64,000 nucleotides of DNA from Bradyrhizobium sp. Its GTDB lineage: Bacteria > Pseudomonadota > Alphaproteobacteria > Rhizobiales > Xanthobacteraceae. A program made the position numbers and the translations under genes. The notes under the pieces are model-generated. The model had not been told where the DNA came from and did not search any database. It saw only the letters and a program-made list of their open reading frames with translations. How positions within the stretch are numbered: position 1 is the stretch's first letter; each line of letters begins with the position of its first letter. Positions 1-8,856 of the stretch are shown piece by piece. The DNA lies in assembly GCF_016219575.1 (NCBI RefSeq), contig NZ_JACRMG010000039.1:49189-113188 (forward strand), in the 5' to 3' direction.

Positions 1-188
1 GGGAAGCCAGTGAGGAAGACAAGCCGTTCGATCATCATTTGAGCCACCTCGCGGTGCACGGCTTCCTGCACCTGGTCGGCTACGACCACGAGAACGACGA
101 CGACGCCGAGGCGATGGAGGCGCTGGAACGCGAGATCCTGTCGCAGCTCGGCATTCCCGACCCCTATGCGGGAAGCGGGAACGGGTGA
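1..188 (+). CDS. ybeY: Endoribonuclease YbeY, 3' end only
   Basis: This is the C-terminal part of YbeY, the zinc-dependent endoribonuclease needed for 16S rRNA 3' end maturation and late 70S quality control. The visible frame contains the signature [11 protein letters not shown], whose three histidines bind the zinc. It then runs through an acidic stretch and a short tail (DPYAGSGNG) to a TGA at 186-188. The N-terminal part lies outside the window. The next gene starts 6 bp downstream, the usual ybeY-corC-lnt order in alphaproteobacteria. The frame was read by hand because the ORF track does not list it. Confidence 0.93.
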   Translation, partial: EASEEDKPFDHHLSHLAVHGFLHLVGYDHENDDDAEAMEALEREILSQLGIPDPYAGSGNG

Positions 189-194
189 ACTGAA

Positions 195-1312
<1,118 letters not shown>

Positions 1313-1316
<4 letters not shown>

Positions 1317-2926
1317 CGACCAGCGACAAACTCCGCGCGGCCGCCCTTTCCATCATCCTCGCCTGGGGATGGAAGCGCGCCGGCATCGCGCTCGCCGCAG
1401 GCATCTTGTCCGCACTTGCCATGGCACCGTTCAATGCATGGCCCGTTCTGTTCCTGACCTTTCCCGTTCTGGTCTGGCTGATCGATGGAGCTGCGGCCGG
1501 CAAATGGCGCGGCGTGCCCGCGGCGGCGTTGTCCGGCTTCTGCTTCGGCTTCGGCTATTTCGTGCCCGGCCTGTACTGGACCGGCTACGCCTTCTTCGTC
1601 GATGCGCCGACCTTCGCGTGGCTGTCGCCCTTCGCCGTGCTGGGACTGCCGGCCTATCTGGCGCTCTATCCGGCGCTCGGCTTCGCGCTGGCGCGGCTGC
1701 TGTGGACCAGCGACGCCTCGCGGATTCTCGCGCTCGCGGCCGCGCTCACGGTGAGCGAATGGCTGCGCGGCCATTGGCTCACGGGTTTTCCCTGGAACGC
1801 CTACGGCTATGCGCTGTCCGAGCCGCCGGCGCTGGCGCAGTTCGCTTCCGTGATCGGGCTGTGGGGCATGACGTTCCTGGCTGTTGCCATCTTCGCAAGC
1901 CCCGCGGTGCTGATCGAGGCAAACTCGCGGCGGAGACCGTGGATTGTTCCAGTGGCTGCGCTTGCGACGCTGCTGGCGCTGGGGATTTTCGGTGCGGTCA
2001 GGCTTTCGCTGCTGCCGACCAGGATGGTGTCGCACGTCAAGCTGCGCATCATGCAGCCCAACCTGCAGCAGGACGTCAAATTCAACTATTCCGCCAAGCG
2101 CGAGGTGATGCAGAAATACCTGACGCTGTCGGATCGCGCCTCGGGACCGCAATCGACCGGCGTGCGCGACGCCAGCATCCTGGTCTGGCCCGAATCAGCA
2201 TTCCCGTTCTTCCTCACCCGCGAAGCCGACGCGATGGCGCAGATCGCAGAGCTGCTGCCGAAGGGCACGGTGCTGATCACGGGCGCGGTGCGCGTGCCTG
2301 CCGATGCGCCGGCGGGAGTGCCGGTCACCCGAGCCTATAATTCAATCTATGTTATCGACCACGACGGCAGCGTGCTGTCGGTTTATGACAAAACCCACCT
2401 GGTCCCGTTTGGCGAATACCTGCCATTCCAGAATTGGATGGAAAAATTGGGCTTCAGCCAGCTCACCAAGGTGCAGGGCGGCTACATCGCCGGCACACGC
2501 CGGCGCCCGCTCGACGTCCCGAATGCGCCGCGGGCGCTGCCGCTGATTTGTTACGAGGCGATTTTCCCCGGGAAAGTCGCTGAAGGCGACGACCGCGCGG
2601 GCTGGATCATCAATCTGACCAATGACGGCTGGTTCGGTATCTCGACCGGACCCTACCAGCACTTGCAGCAGGCGCGACTGCGCGCGATCGAGGAAGGCCT
2701 GCCGGTGGTGCGCGCCGCCAATACCGGAATCTCCGCGGTGATCGATCCGGTGGGACGAATCGTCGCGCGACTCGGCCTCGGCATCGAAGGTGTATTGGAT
2801 GCCAACCTGCCCTCTGCGATTGCGCCGACGATTTATGCGCGGCTCTCGAACATTCCTGCCGCGATAATGGTGGCAATTGCCCTGATTTTCGTCGTGTACC
2901 GGCGCGCGAAGCGGCAAAATTTCTGA
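1313..2926 (+). CDS. lnt: Apolipoprotein N-acyltransferase
   Basis: Lnt adds the third acyl chain to the N-terminal cysteine of outer-membrane lipoproteins, acting in the inner membrane with its active site on the periplasmic side. The 537-residue protein has a multi-spanning N-terminal half (about residues 20-225), a carbon-nitrogen hydrolase domain (about 235-500) and one C-terminal membrane segment. The nitrilase-type triad is visible: E294 (WPESAFPF), K360 ([15 protein letters not shown]) and C413 ([10 protein letters not shown]). The start is GTG in a GTGA overlap with the preceding stop. Length and motif order match the family. Confidence 0.95.
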
Positions 2927-3139
2927 AGCCGATTTCAGAATCCGAATTTTGAAAGGAATTTAGAACGCGTCGAAGTTCCAACAGTTGACAGGACGCCATG
3001 TCAGTTCGCATTGTGCGCCCCGAATTCAACCAGTCAGTTCATTGTTCGAAGCCTCCTTCCCTCCGAGCAGAATGTGACGGTTTCGCGCCTGACGCACCTG
3101 GTGCATCTCCGGCGCTAAAAACCCAAGGAGAGTTGGAGA

Positions 3140-3565
3140 ATGTCGACTAAAGCGCCGAACCCTGTTGACAAATATGTCGGCAGCCGCGTGCGGATGCGCC
3201 GCATCATGCTCGGGATGAGTCAGGAAAAGCTAGGCGAGGCTCTCGGCCTTACCTTCCAGCAGATCCAGAAATACGAAAAGGGCACCAACCGCGTCGGTGC
3301 GAGCCGGTTGCAGCAGATTTCCGAAGTGCTGCAGGTGCCAGTGTCCTTCCTGTTCGATGGCGGCCCGAGCGGCGTGATCAATGGCGAGTTTTCAGCCGAG
3401 AGCGCATCGCCCGCCTATATCGCCGATTTTCTCGCGACTTCCGAAGGACTTGCGTTGACGCGCGCCTTCACGCGGATTCCCGACTCGAAACTCCGGCGCA
3501 GCATCGTCGATCTGGTCGAGCAGATCGCGGACCGGGAAGCCGCGGAAAGCGGCCAGAATCCCTGA
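3140..3565 (+). CDS. XRE-family transcriptional regulator, PraR-like
   Basis: A 141-residue protein with one N-terminal Cro/C1-type helix-turn-helix (about residues 12-70; MSQEKLGEALGLTFQQIQKYEKG) and a C-terminal helical part. The sequence closely resembles the rhizobial PraR regulators, which affect quorum sensing, biofilm and symbiotic genes and have almost the same length. The start is supported by AAGGAGAGTTGGAGA just before the ATG. A 213-bp gap separates it from lnt and includes a TTGACA hexamer near 2984, so it may have its own promoter. Placement after lnt is typical for Rhizobiales. The name PraR is a family resemblance, not a proven orthology. Confidence 0.8.
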   Translation: MSTKAPNPVDKYVGSRVRMRRIMLGMSQEKLGEALGLTFQQIQKYEKGTNRVGASRLQQISEVLQVPVSFLFDGGPSGVINGEFSAESASPAYIADFLATSEGLALTRAFTRIPDSKLRRSIVDLVEQIADREAAESGQNP

Positions 3566-3587
3566 AATTCGCCCAGGCTTTTGATTT

Positions 3588-3661
3588 GGCGCGTTTTCTT
3601 TACGCGAACCGGTATCCACCCCGCATCAAGTGCGGGGCAGGCTTTCGCTTGAAAACGCCCT
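3588..3661. repeat. Dispersed palindromic repeat, GCGTTTTC...GAAAACGC type
   Basis: Imperfect inverted ends (GCGTTTTC near 3591 and GAAAACGCC near 3651) flank an ACGCGAACCGGTATCCACC core and a perfect hairpin CCCCGCA/TGCGGGG at 3619-3637. It lies between the praR-like gene and the M20 peptidase. It resembles short non-coding repeats common in Bradyrhizobium genomes. No T-run follows the hairpin, so it is not a clear terminator. Confidence 0.55.
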
Positions 3662-3732
3662 GGATCGGCAGGATTGACGCCCGTCGGCCCACTGGCGCAT
3701 GACATTGGCTGACTTCGCAAAGAAGACGGCCA

Positions 3733-4866
3733 ATGGCAGCGATAACAAGCAATCCTTTCGACGCTTTGGACATCCTCGACGGCATCCGCCGCTGGGTCGA
3801 GATCGAGACGCCGACGGAAGCGACGGCACAGGTCGACAGGCTCGGCGATCTGATAGCCCAAGGCTATGCCGACCTGCCGGCGAGCGTCGAACGCATCGCC
3901 GGGCGCGATGGCTGCGGCGATCACCTGGTGGCGCGTTCGGCATGGGGCCAGGACGCGCCGGGCATTCTCGTGCTCAGCCATCACGACACCGTGCATCCCC
4001 TGGGCTTCATCGAACGGCTGCCGTTCAAGATCGATGGCGACCGCGCCTATGGTCCCGGCATCTACGACATGAAGGGCGGCGCCTACCTCGCCTATCACGC
4101 GTTCCGGCAAATCTGCGCCGATCCCGCCCGCTCGCCGCTCGGCATCACCCAGCTCTTTGTTTCCGACGAGGAGATCGGCAGCCCGACCTCGCGCGCGCTG
4201 ATCGAGGCGGAAGGACGAAGGGCGAAATACGTGCTGGTGACGGAGCCCGCGCGCGACGGCGGCAGGGTGGTGACGGGGCGCAAGGGGGTGGGACGCTTCG
4301 AGGTGTTCCTGAAGGGCGTGCCCTCGCATTCCGGCAGCAGGCCGCAGGACGGCCGCAGCGCCATCCGTGAACTCGCCAATGTGATTCATGCACTGGACGC
4401 GCTGAACGATTCGTCACGCGGCATTACGGTGAATGTCGGCGTCGTCAAAGGGGGAACGCGGCCGAACGTCGTCGCCGAAGAGGCCTATGCCGAAGTCGAC
4501 CTGCGGGTGCGGACGCTTGCCGATGCTGAAGAGCTGGTGGCGAAAATCCTCGGCCTGACGTCGCGCACCGACGGCGTCAGCGTAACAGTGACCGGCGAGC
4601 TGAACCGGCCTCCCTACGAGAAGAGCAATGCGGGCGCGGCGTTGTTCGAGCACGCGAAGGGGCTGGCCGCAGAGCTCGGCTTCGAGTTGGTCGACATCTC
4701 CACCGGCGGCGGCTCCGACGGCAATTTCACCGCGCCCCATACCGCAACCCTCGACGGGCTCGGCGTCGACGGCGAAGGCGCGCATACCCATTACGAGCAG
4801 ATGTACATCTCCTCGATCGAGCCGCGGGCGCGGCTGCTGCACCGGCTTTTCCAGACGCTCCGATGA
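3733..4866 (+). CDS. M20-family metallopeptidase (carboxypeptidase G2-like)
   Basis: A 377-residue M20/M28-clan amidohydrolase. The expected metal and catalytic motifs are present: LSHHDTV (metal His and Asp), YGPGIYDMKGG (bridging Asp), SDEEIGS (general base and metal Glu), VTEPA, the dimerisation-lid SHSG, and a late HTHYE (last metal His). The substrate is probably an N-acyl amino acid or a C-terminal glutamate, as in carboxypeptidase G2, but the sequence does not fix this. There is no signal peptide. The stop overlaps the trmB start (ATGA). At this locus many other Rhizobiales carry metK instead, so the gene may be a replacement or insertion. Confidence 0.85.
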   Translation: MAAITSNPFDALDILDGIRRWVEIETPTEATAQVDRLGDLIAQGYADLPASVERIAGRDGCGDHLVARSAWGQDAPGILVLSHHDTVHPLGFIERLPFKIDGDRAYGPGIYDMKGGAYLAYHAFRQICADPARSPLGITQLFVSDEEIGSPTSRALIEAEGRRAKYVLVTEPARDGGRVVTGRKGVGRFEVFLKGVPSHSGSRPQDGRSAIRELANVIHALDALNDSSRGITVNVGVVKGGTRPNVVAEEAYAEVDLRVRTLADAEELVAKILGLTSRTDGVSVTVTGELNRPPYEKSNAGAALFEHAKGLAAELGFELVDISTGGGSDGNFTAPHTATLDGLGVDGEGAHTHYEQMYISSIEPRARLLHRLFQTLR

Positions 4867-5579
4867 TGATGCGCCCCTCCAATCCCGACCGCGAGCATGC
4901 GCACGGGCAAGGCTCGTTCTTCGGCCGGCGCAAGGGCCACAAGCTGCGCGCCTATCAGGCCGACCTGATCGAAAGCCTGCTGCCGCGGCTGGCGCTGGAC
5001 ATTTCCTCGCCCGCGCCGGCGCAGCTTGCCGAGATCTTCGACCGGCCGCTCGGCGATGTCAGGCTCGAGATCGGGTTCGGCGGCGGCGAGCATCTGGCCG
5101 CGGAGGCGCTGGCCTTTCCCGATATCGGCTTCATCGGCTGCGAGCCCTATGTGAACGGGATGGCAAAGATCCTCGCGCAGATCGAGGCGCACAACATCGC
5201 CAACATCCGCCTGTTCGCCGGCGATGCGGCCGAGCTGCTGGCCTGGGCTCCGCCGCGTTCGCTGGCACGGATCGACCTGATCCATCCCGATCCCTGGCCG
5301 AAGCGGCGGCACTGGAAGCGCCGCTTCGTGCAGGATGCTACCGTCGCCGCGATGGCGCGGGTCATCAAGCCGGGCTGTGAATTCCGTTTCGTCAGCGACA
5401 TCGACGATTACTGCGCCTGGACGCTGTCGCATCTGTTGCGCTCGCCGGATTTCGTCTGGACCGCCGAGCGCGCGACCGACTGGCAGCAGCCGTGGGACGG
5501 CTACACCATGACGCGCTACGGCAGGAAGGCCGAGCGCGAGGGACGCGTGGCGGCGTATTTGCGATTCAGAAGAGTGTAA
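4863..5579 (+). CDS. trmB: tRNA (guanine-N7-)-methyltransferase
   Basis: TrmB methylates G46 of the tRNA variable loop using S-adenosylmethionine. The 238-residue protein has the class I methyltransferase glycine loop (LEIGFGGGEHL), an acidic motif (GCEPYVNGMAKIL), and the diagnostic TrmB motif HPDPWPKRRHWKRRF that places the catalytic Asp. The start overlaps the M20 stop by 4 bp. Three consecutive ATG codons open the frame, so the exact initiator may shift by one or two codons. A palindromic repeat follows 21 bp after the stop. Confidence 0.95.
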   Translation: MMMRPSNPDREHAHGQGSFFGRRKGHKLRAYQADLIESLLPRLALDISSPAPAQLAEIFDRPLGDVRLEIGFGGGEHLAAEALAFPDIGFIGCEPYVNGMAKILAQIEAHNIANIRLFAGDAAELLAWAPPRSLARIDLIHPDPWPKRRHWKRRFVQDATVAAMARVIKPGCEFRFVSDIDDYCAWTLSHLLRSPDFVWTAERATDWQQPWDGYTMTRYGRKAEREGRVAAYLRFRRV

Positions 5580-5600
5580 GCGGCGCGGGCTCTATCAACT

Positions 5601-5690
5601 CGTCATGCCCGGGCTTGTCCCGGGCATCCACGTCTTACCAGCCGTGCGGAAACAAAGGCGTGGATGGCCGGGACAAGCCCGGCCATGACG
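5601..5690. repeat. Palindromic repeat, GTCATGCCCGGG family, copy 1
   Basis: A left arm (CGTCATGCCCGGGCTTGTCC) and a right arm (GGACAAGCCCGGCCATGACG) are near-perfect inverted repeats around a variable centre. It sits between the convergent ends of trmB and the PhyH gene, where it could act as a bidirectional stop or RNA-stabilising hairpin. Four related copies occur in the window. Confidence 0.85.
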
Positions 5691-5698
5691 CGGATAGA

Positions 5699-6538
5699 TT
5701 ATTGCCCCGCCGTCCGCGCCTTCTTCACGTCGGTGGCTTCCCACACCATGCGTTTGCCGCGCTCGCGGCCGAGCAGCTCGATCGGATCATGGTTGTCGAT
5801 GTGGCCGAACTGTCCCTTGTAGACGCTGTAGCCGCACAGCTCCTGCAGGCGGCGCGGGAATCGCGCGGCGGTTTCGCGGGGAATGCCGAGCTGCAGGTTC
5901 TCCTGCTGCCGCATCCAGCCCCAGCAATAGGCACAGGAGAAGGCGTAGCGCCGCGCGTCCGACGTGTTGGCGCCGCCGCCATGCCACAGCGCGCTGTCGA
6001 ACAGCATGACGCTGCCGGCCGGCATGGTCGCGGTGACGGCGTCGTAGTCCTTGCCGTATTCGGGCGAGGAATCGAATTTGTGGCTGCCCGGGATGATGCG
6101 CGTCGCGCCGTTGTCGTCGCGGAAATCCGACAGCGCCCAGATCGCATTCAGCGTGATCGGGATGTGCGGCCGCGGCAACGGGATCAGCTGCGTGTCTTCA
6201 TGGATCGGCTGCGCCTCCTGGCCGGGGCCGAGCACCAGCGAGCAGAACGACGACAACAGGCACTCCCGGTCCAGCACACGCTCGACGACCGGCAGCACGT
6301 TCTCATGCAGCGGCACCTCCCAGAAGATGTCGTCATAGGTGAGGAGGTTGTTGATACGAACGGTCTTGAATCCCTCGAACGAGGTTTTGGCGTAACCGAG
6401 ATCGTGCTCGCGCTCGACCCGGTCCAGCGCCCGCTTCAGGCCATCGACCAGCGTTGCGCTCGCGGCGCGTTCGATCACGGTGTAGCCGTCGTCGCGGATC
6501 CGACCGGCGTGCGCTTCAACCTCTGCTTCCGTCAGCAT
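5699..6538 (-). CDS. Phytanoyl-CoA dioxygenase (PhyH) family protein
   Basis: A 279-residue Fe(II)/2-oxoglutarate oxygenase-like protein. The iron triad is visible: HED in PIHEDTQLIPL gives the H-x-D pair, and the distal His is in LWHGGGAN. An arginine that would bind 2-oxoglutarate follows (TSDARRYAF). The ORF track begins 15 codons earlier, but the ATG at 6538 has AGGGAGAA at good spacing and begins MLTEAEVEAH, so that start was chosen. PhyH proteins hydroxylate very diverse substrates, so the substrate cannot be named. It is a lone gene, convergent with trmB and upstream of nothing related. Confidence 0.82.
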   Translation of the reverse strand: MLTEAEVEAHAGRIRDDGYTVIERAASATLVDGLKRALDRVEREHDLGYAKTSFEGFKTVRINNLLTYDDIFWEVPLHENVLPVVERVLDRECLLSSFCSLVLGPGQEAQPIHEDTQLIPLPRPHIPITLNAIWALSDFRDDNGATRIIPGSHKFDSSPEYGKDYDAVTATMPAGSVMLFDSALWHGGGANTSDARRYAFSCAYCWGWMRQQENLQLGIPRETAARFPRRLQELCGYSVYKGQFGHIDNHDPIELLGRERGKRMVWEATDVKKARTAGQ

Positions 6539-6626
6539 CGCATTCTCCCTGCCGGCGCTGTATCGCGCCTTGGCCGGGAGCATAGCCCGCTACTTTGGGC
6601 TTGGGGAGCAATTCCTGATTGCAGGA

Positions 6627-7709
6627 CTACGCCGCCTGGCGCGTCTTCCAGAAGGTGACCACCCGCTCGGCGGTGGACGGCATCAGCCGCGCAAAATTGA
6701 CGCGGGCGCCTTCGATATCGGCCGGCGAGGCCACGCGGTTCGGGCCGAGCCGCAGCAGGATCAGCGCGCGCACGGTGGCCCATTCGAGCCCGATCACCTT
6801 GCTCACGATCAGGATCGGGTCGTAGCGGTCGCCCGAGATCAGCCGGTCGAGCGTTGCGATCTTCACGCCCGACATCGCCGAGAGCGCCGCGATCGACTCC
6901 TCGTATTTGTGTGCCTTCGCGAATTCGAGCAGCGCGCTTTCGTTGAGCCTGCCGGAAGTGTGCAGCGCCAGGATGGCGAGCTGCGCCGGCTCGAAATTGC
7001 GGTGGCCTTCGACCGGCACCATCAGGCCGGAGATGTCGCTCATCGCCTGCCGGATCGCGGCCTGCCTGCCGGGTTTTGCCGCTTCGAGCAGCCGGCGGCG
7101 GACGGCGTCGATCGAACCGGCGAGCAGTTCCTTGAGATTGTCGTCGGAGAGATCGTCGCGCTGGCCGACGGTGAGCGTCAGCACGCCGTCCTGGCCGGCG
7201 CGCTTGATCAACGCCGCATAGCCGGTTGTGGAGAACGCAGCGCCCGAATTGCCCGCCGCGCGGCGCACCACCTCGCGGTCGCCGCGGCGCACGATGACGT
7301 CGGTCAAGCCGGTCGAAAGCGCCGGCCGCTCCGCCATGGCAAGCAGATGCTCCTGGCCCTTTTCGCGCGCGATCTCGACCAGCACCTTCTCGTCGATGAC
7401 GGGGGAGCGGCGCAGCAGCGGACCCGCGATCATGATCTCGTCCTCGCGCGCGAGCTTGCCGACCAGGTTGCGCGGCGCATTGGCGACGGAAGCCATCTTT
7501 TCGGCGATGTCGGCGCGGATCGTCAGCTCGGTGCCGGGCACGAGCCCGATCAGGATGCCGTCGAAGAACTCGACATGCTCAGGCCGAAAGCCGGCCGCAC
7601 CTTCGAAAAACAGCTCGGCGATCCGCCGCGCCGCATCGGCACGACGGTTCGGATCGTCACCCCTGACGATTTCATCGAGCCCGGGGATCAGCGACGTCGC
7701 GAGAGCCAT
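6627..7709 (-). CDS. DUF2336 domain-containing protein
   Basis: A 360-residue all-alpha protein of the DUF2336 family, widespread in alphaproteobacteria and of unknown function. It is built of helical repeat-like segments (for example LIPGLDEIVRGDDPNRRADA and PVIDEKVLVEIAREKGQEH), which suggests a protein-interaction scaffold. No catalytic motif, signal peptide or membrane segment was seen. The ORF track starts at a TTG; the ATG one codon later (7709) is preferred. It is divergent from the rimP operon and 88 bp from the PhyH start. Confidence 0.75.
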   Translation of the reverse strand: MALATSLIPGLDEIVRGDDPNRRADAARRIAELFFEGAAGFRPEHVEFFDGILIGLVPGTELTIRADIAEKMASVANAPRNLVGKLAREDEIMIAGPLLRRSPVIDEKVLVEIAREKGQEHLLAMAERPALSTGLTDVIVRRGDREVVRRAAGNSGAAFSTTGYAALIKRAGQDGVLTLTVGQRDDLSDDNLKELLAGSIDAVRRRLLEAAKPGRQAAIRQAMSDISGLMVPVEGHRNFEPAQLAILALHTSGRLNESALLEFAKAHKYEESIAALSAMSGVKIATLDRLISGDRYDPILIVSKVIGLEWATVRALILLRLGPNRVASPADIEGARVNFARLMPSTAERVVTFWKTRQAA

Positions 7710-7857
7710 CAAACCTACTCAACCCGGCGCACTTTGCCGGGTTGCTGGGCAATCTAGGCAGGCGAGATGAACGAAGCGTTTCGGAGCAAATCGGCCCGAA
7801 GCGAGCTGAATTCTTGCTTAACGGGGCCTGTTGACGGGTCTCGACGTCTATTGGGCC

Positions 7858-7886
7858 TTGCCGGATTGCGGCAAAACCGCTATATC
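7858..7886 (+). promoter_or_regulatory. Predicted sigma-70-type promoter ahead of the rimP-nusA operon
   Basis: TTGCCG (7858-7863) and TATATC (7881-7886) are separated by exactly 17 bp. Transcription would begin near 7893, giving a short leader that runs into the hairpin at 7923-7953. The ORF at 7767-8024 across this region has no family features and was not called. Confidence 0.5.
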
Positions 7887-7922
7887 GGCAGCAACTTACA
7901 TGTCTCATACGATCGCGTATTG

Positions 7923-7953
7923 AGAGTGGGCCCCCCGGGACCCGCTCTTTTTT
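7923..7953 (+). terminator. Intrinsic terminator or attenuator in the rimP leader
   Basis: AGAGTGGG (7923-7930) pairs with CCCGCTCT (7941-7948), with one G-U pair, and is followed by six T residues (7948-7953). It lies about 55 nt after the predicted promoter and 114 nt before the rimP ATG. A small preceding hairpin, ATACG-ATCG-CGTAT (7907-7920), abuts it. Together they resemble a premature-termination control element or a short terminated RNA. Confidence 0.65.
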
Positions 7954-8067
7954 ATTACCTGAACGAGGCCGGCCCGAAGCGGGGCGCGGCGGCTGTTCGG
8001 GGAGCCGGCCGGGCCCAGGCCTAAGGCCCTGTCAAACCTGCACAAACGAGCGAACTTGACGCTGCTG

Positions 8068-8853
8068 ATGACCGATCGAACCGCGCCTTCAATGGATGCC
8101 GGATTGCTGGCCGAGCCACGCCTCGTGGTCGAGCCGGGGATGGCGGCGCGGGTGTCGGCGATTGCGGAGCCGGTGCTACAGGGGATGGGCTATCGCCTCG
8201 TCCGCACCCGCGTTTCCGGCGAAGCCGGCTGCACGGTGCAGATCATGGCCGAGCGGCCGGACGGAACCATGCTGATCGAGGATTGCGAGGCGGTGTCGCG
8301 GGCGCTGTCCCCGGTGCTCGACATCGCCGATCCCATCGAGCGCGCCTATCGGCTGGAAATTTCCTCGCCGGGCATCGACCGCCCGCTGGTGCGCAGGTCC
8401 GATTTCGAGCGCCATGCCGGCCATCTCGTGAAGATCGAGATGGCGGTTGCAGCCCACGGCCGCAAGCGCTTTCGCGGGTCGATCGCCGGCGTCGAAGGCA
8501 ATGCCGTGCGCATCCGGCGCGACGATTTGAAGGCCGGCGAAGATGCCGAGGTACTGCTGGTCATCGAAGAGATCGCCGATGCGCGTCTCGTCCTCACCGA
8601 CGAGCTGGTCGCGGAATCGATGCGGCGCGGCAAGGCCGCCGAGCGCGAGATGCGCCGGGATCTCGGGCTGGCGCCGCCGCTGCCCGAACATGCCAGGCGC
8701 GATCTGTCGAAGGGCCACAAGCCCAGGAATCCCAAGAAGAATCCCAAGACTCTTCCGAACAGCCAGAAGCCGCTACCCGAGAACACCAAGCAACACCGCC
8801 TCGCCGCCGAACGCGCGCGCAGGGGCGAAATCGATCCTACCGAAGGAGACTAG
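8068..8853 (+). CDS. rimP: Ribosome maturation factor RimP
   Basis: RimP assists 30S subunit assembly. The N-terminal domain (about residues 20-95; [35 protein letters not shown]) and the diagnostic SSPGIDRPL motif before the SH3-like C-terminal domain (about 100-170) are clear. A basic, low-complexity tail ([12 protein letters not shown]) extends it to 261 residues, as in other Bradyrhizobium-like RimPs. The track start is a TTG at 8056; the ATG at 8068 (MTDRTAPSM) is preferred. nusA follows after 3 bp, the conserved rimP-nusA arrangement. Confidence 0.95.
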   Translation: MTDRTAPSMDAGLLAEPRLVVEPGMAARVSAIAEPVLQGMGYRLVRTRVSGEAGCTVQIMAERPDGTMLIEDCEAVSRALSPVLDIADPIERAYRLEISSPGIDRPLVRRSDFERHAGHLVKIEMAVAAHGRKRFRGSIAGVEGNAVRIRRDDLKAGEDAEVLLVIEEIADARLVLTDELVAESMRRGKAAEREMRRDLGLAPPLPEHARRDLSKGHKPRNPKKNPKTLPNSQKPLPENTKQHRLAAERARRGEIDPTEGD

Positions 8854-8856
8854 ACC

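Noticed and set aside
5492-6658. 388-residue ORF on the plus strand across the trmB-PhyH boundary
   Set aside because: It starts inside trmB, runs through a repeat and lies antisense to the PhyH gene, which has its catalytic motifs.
7767-8024. 85-residue ORF in the rimP leader
   Set aside because: It crosses the predicted promoter and terminator, lacks a ribosome-binding site and shows no family features.
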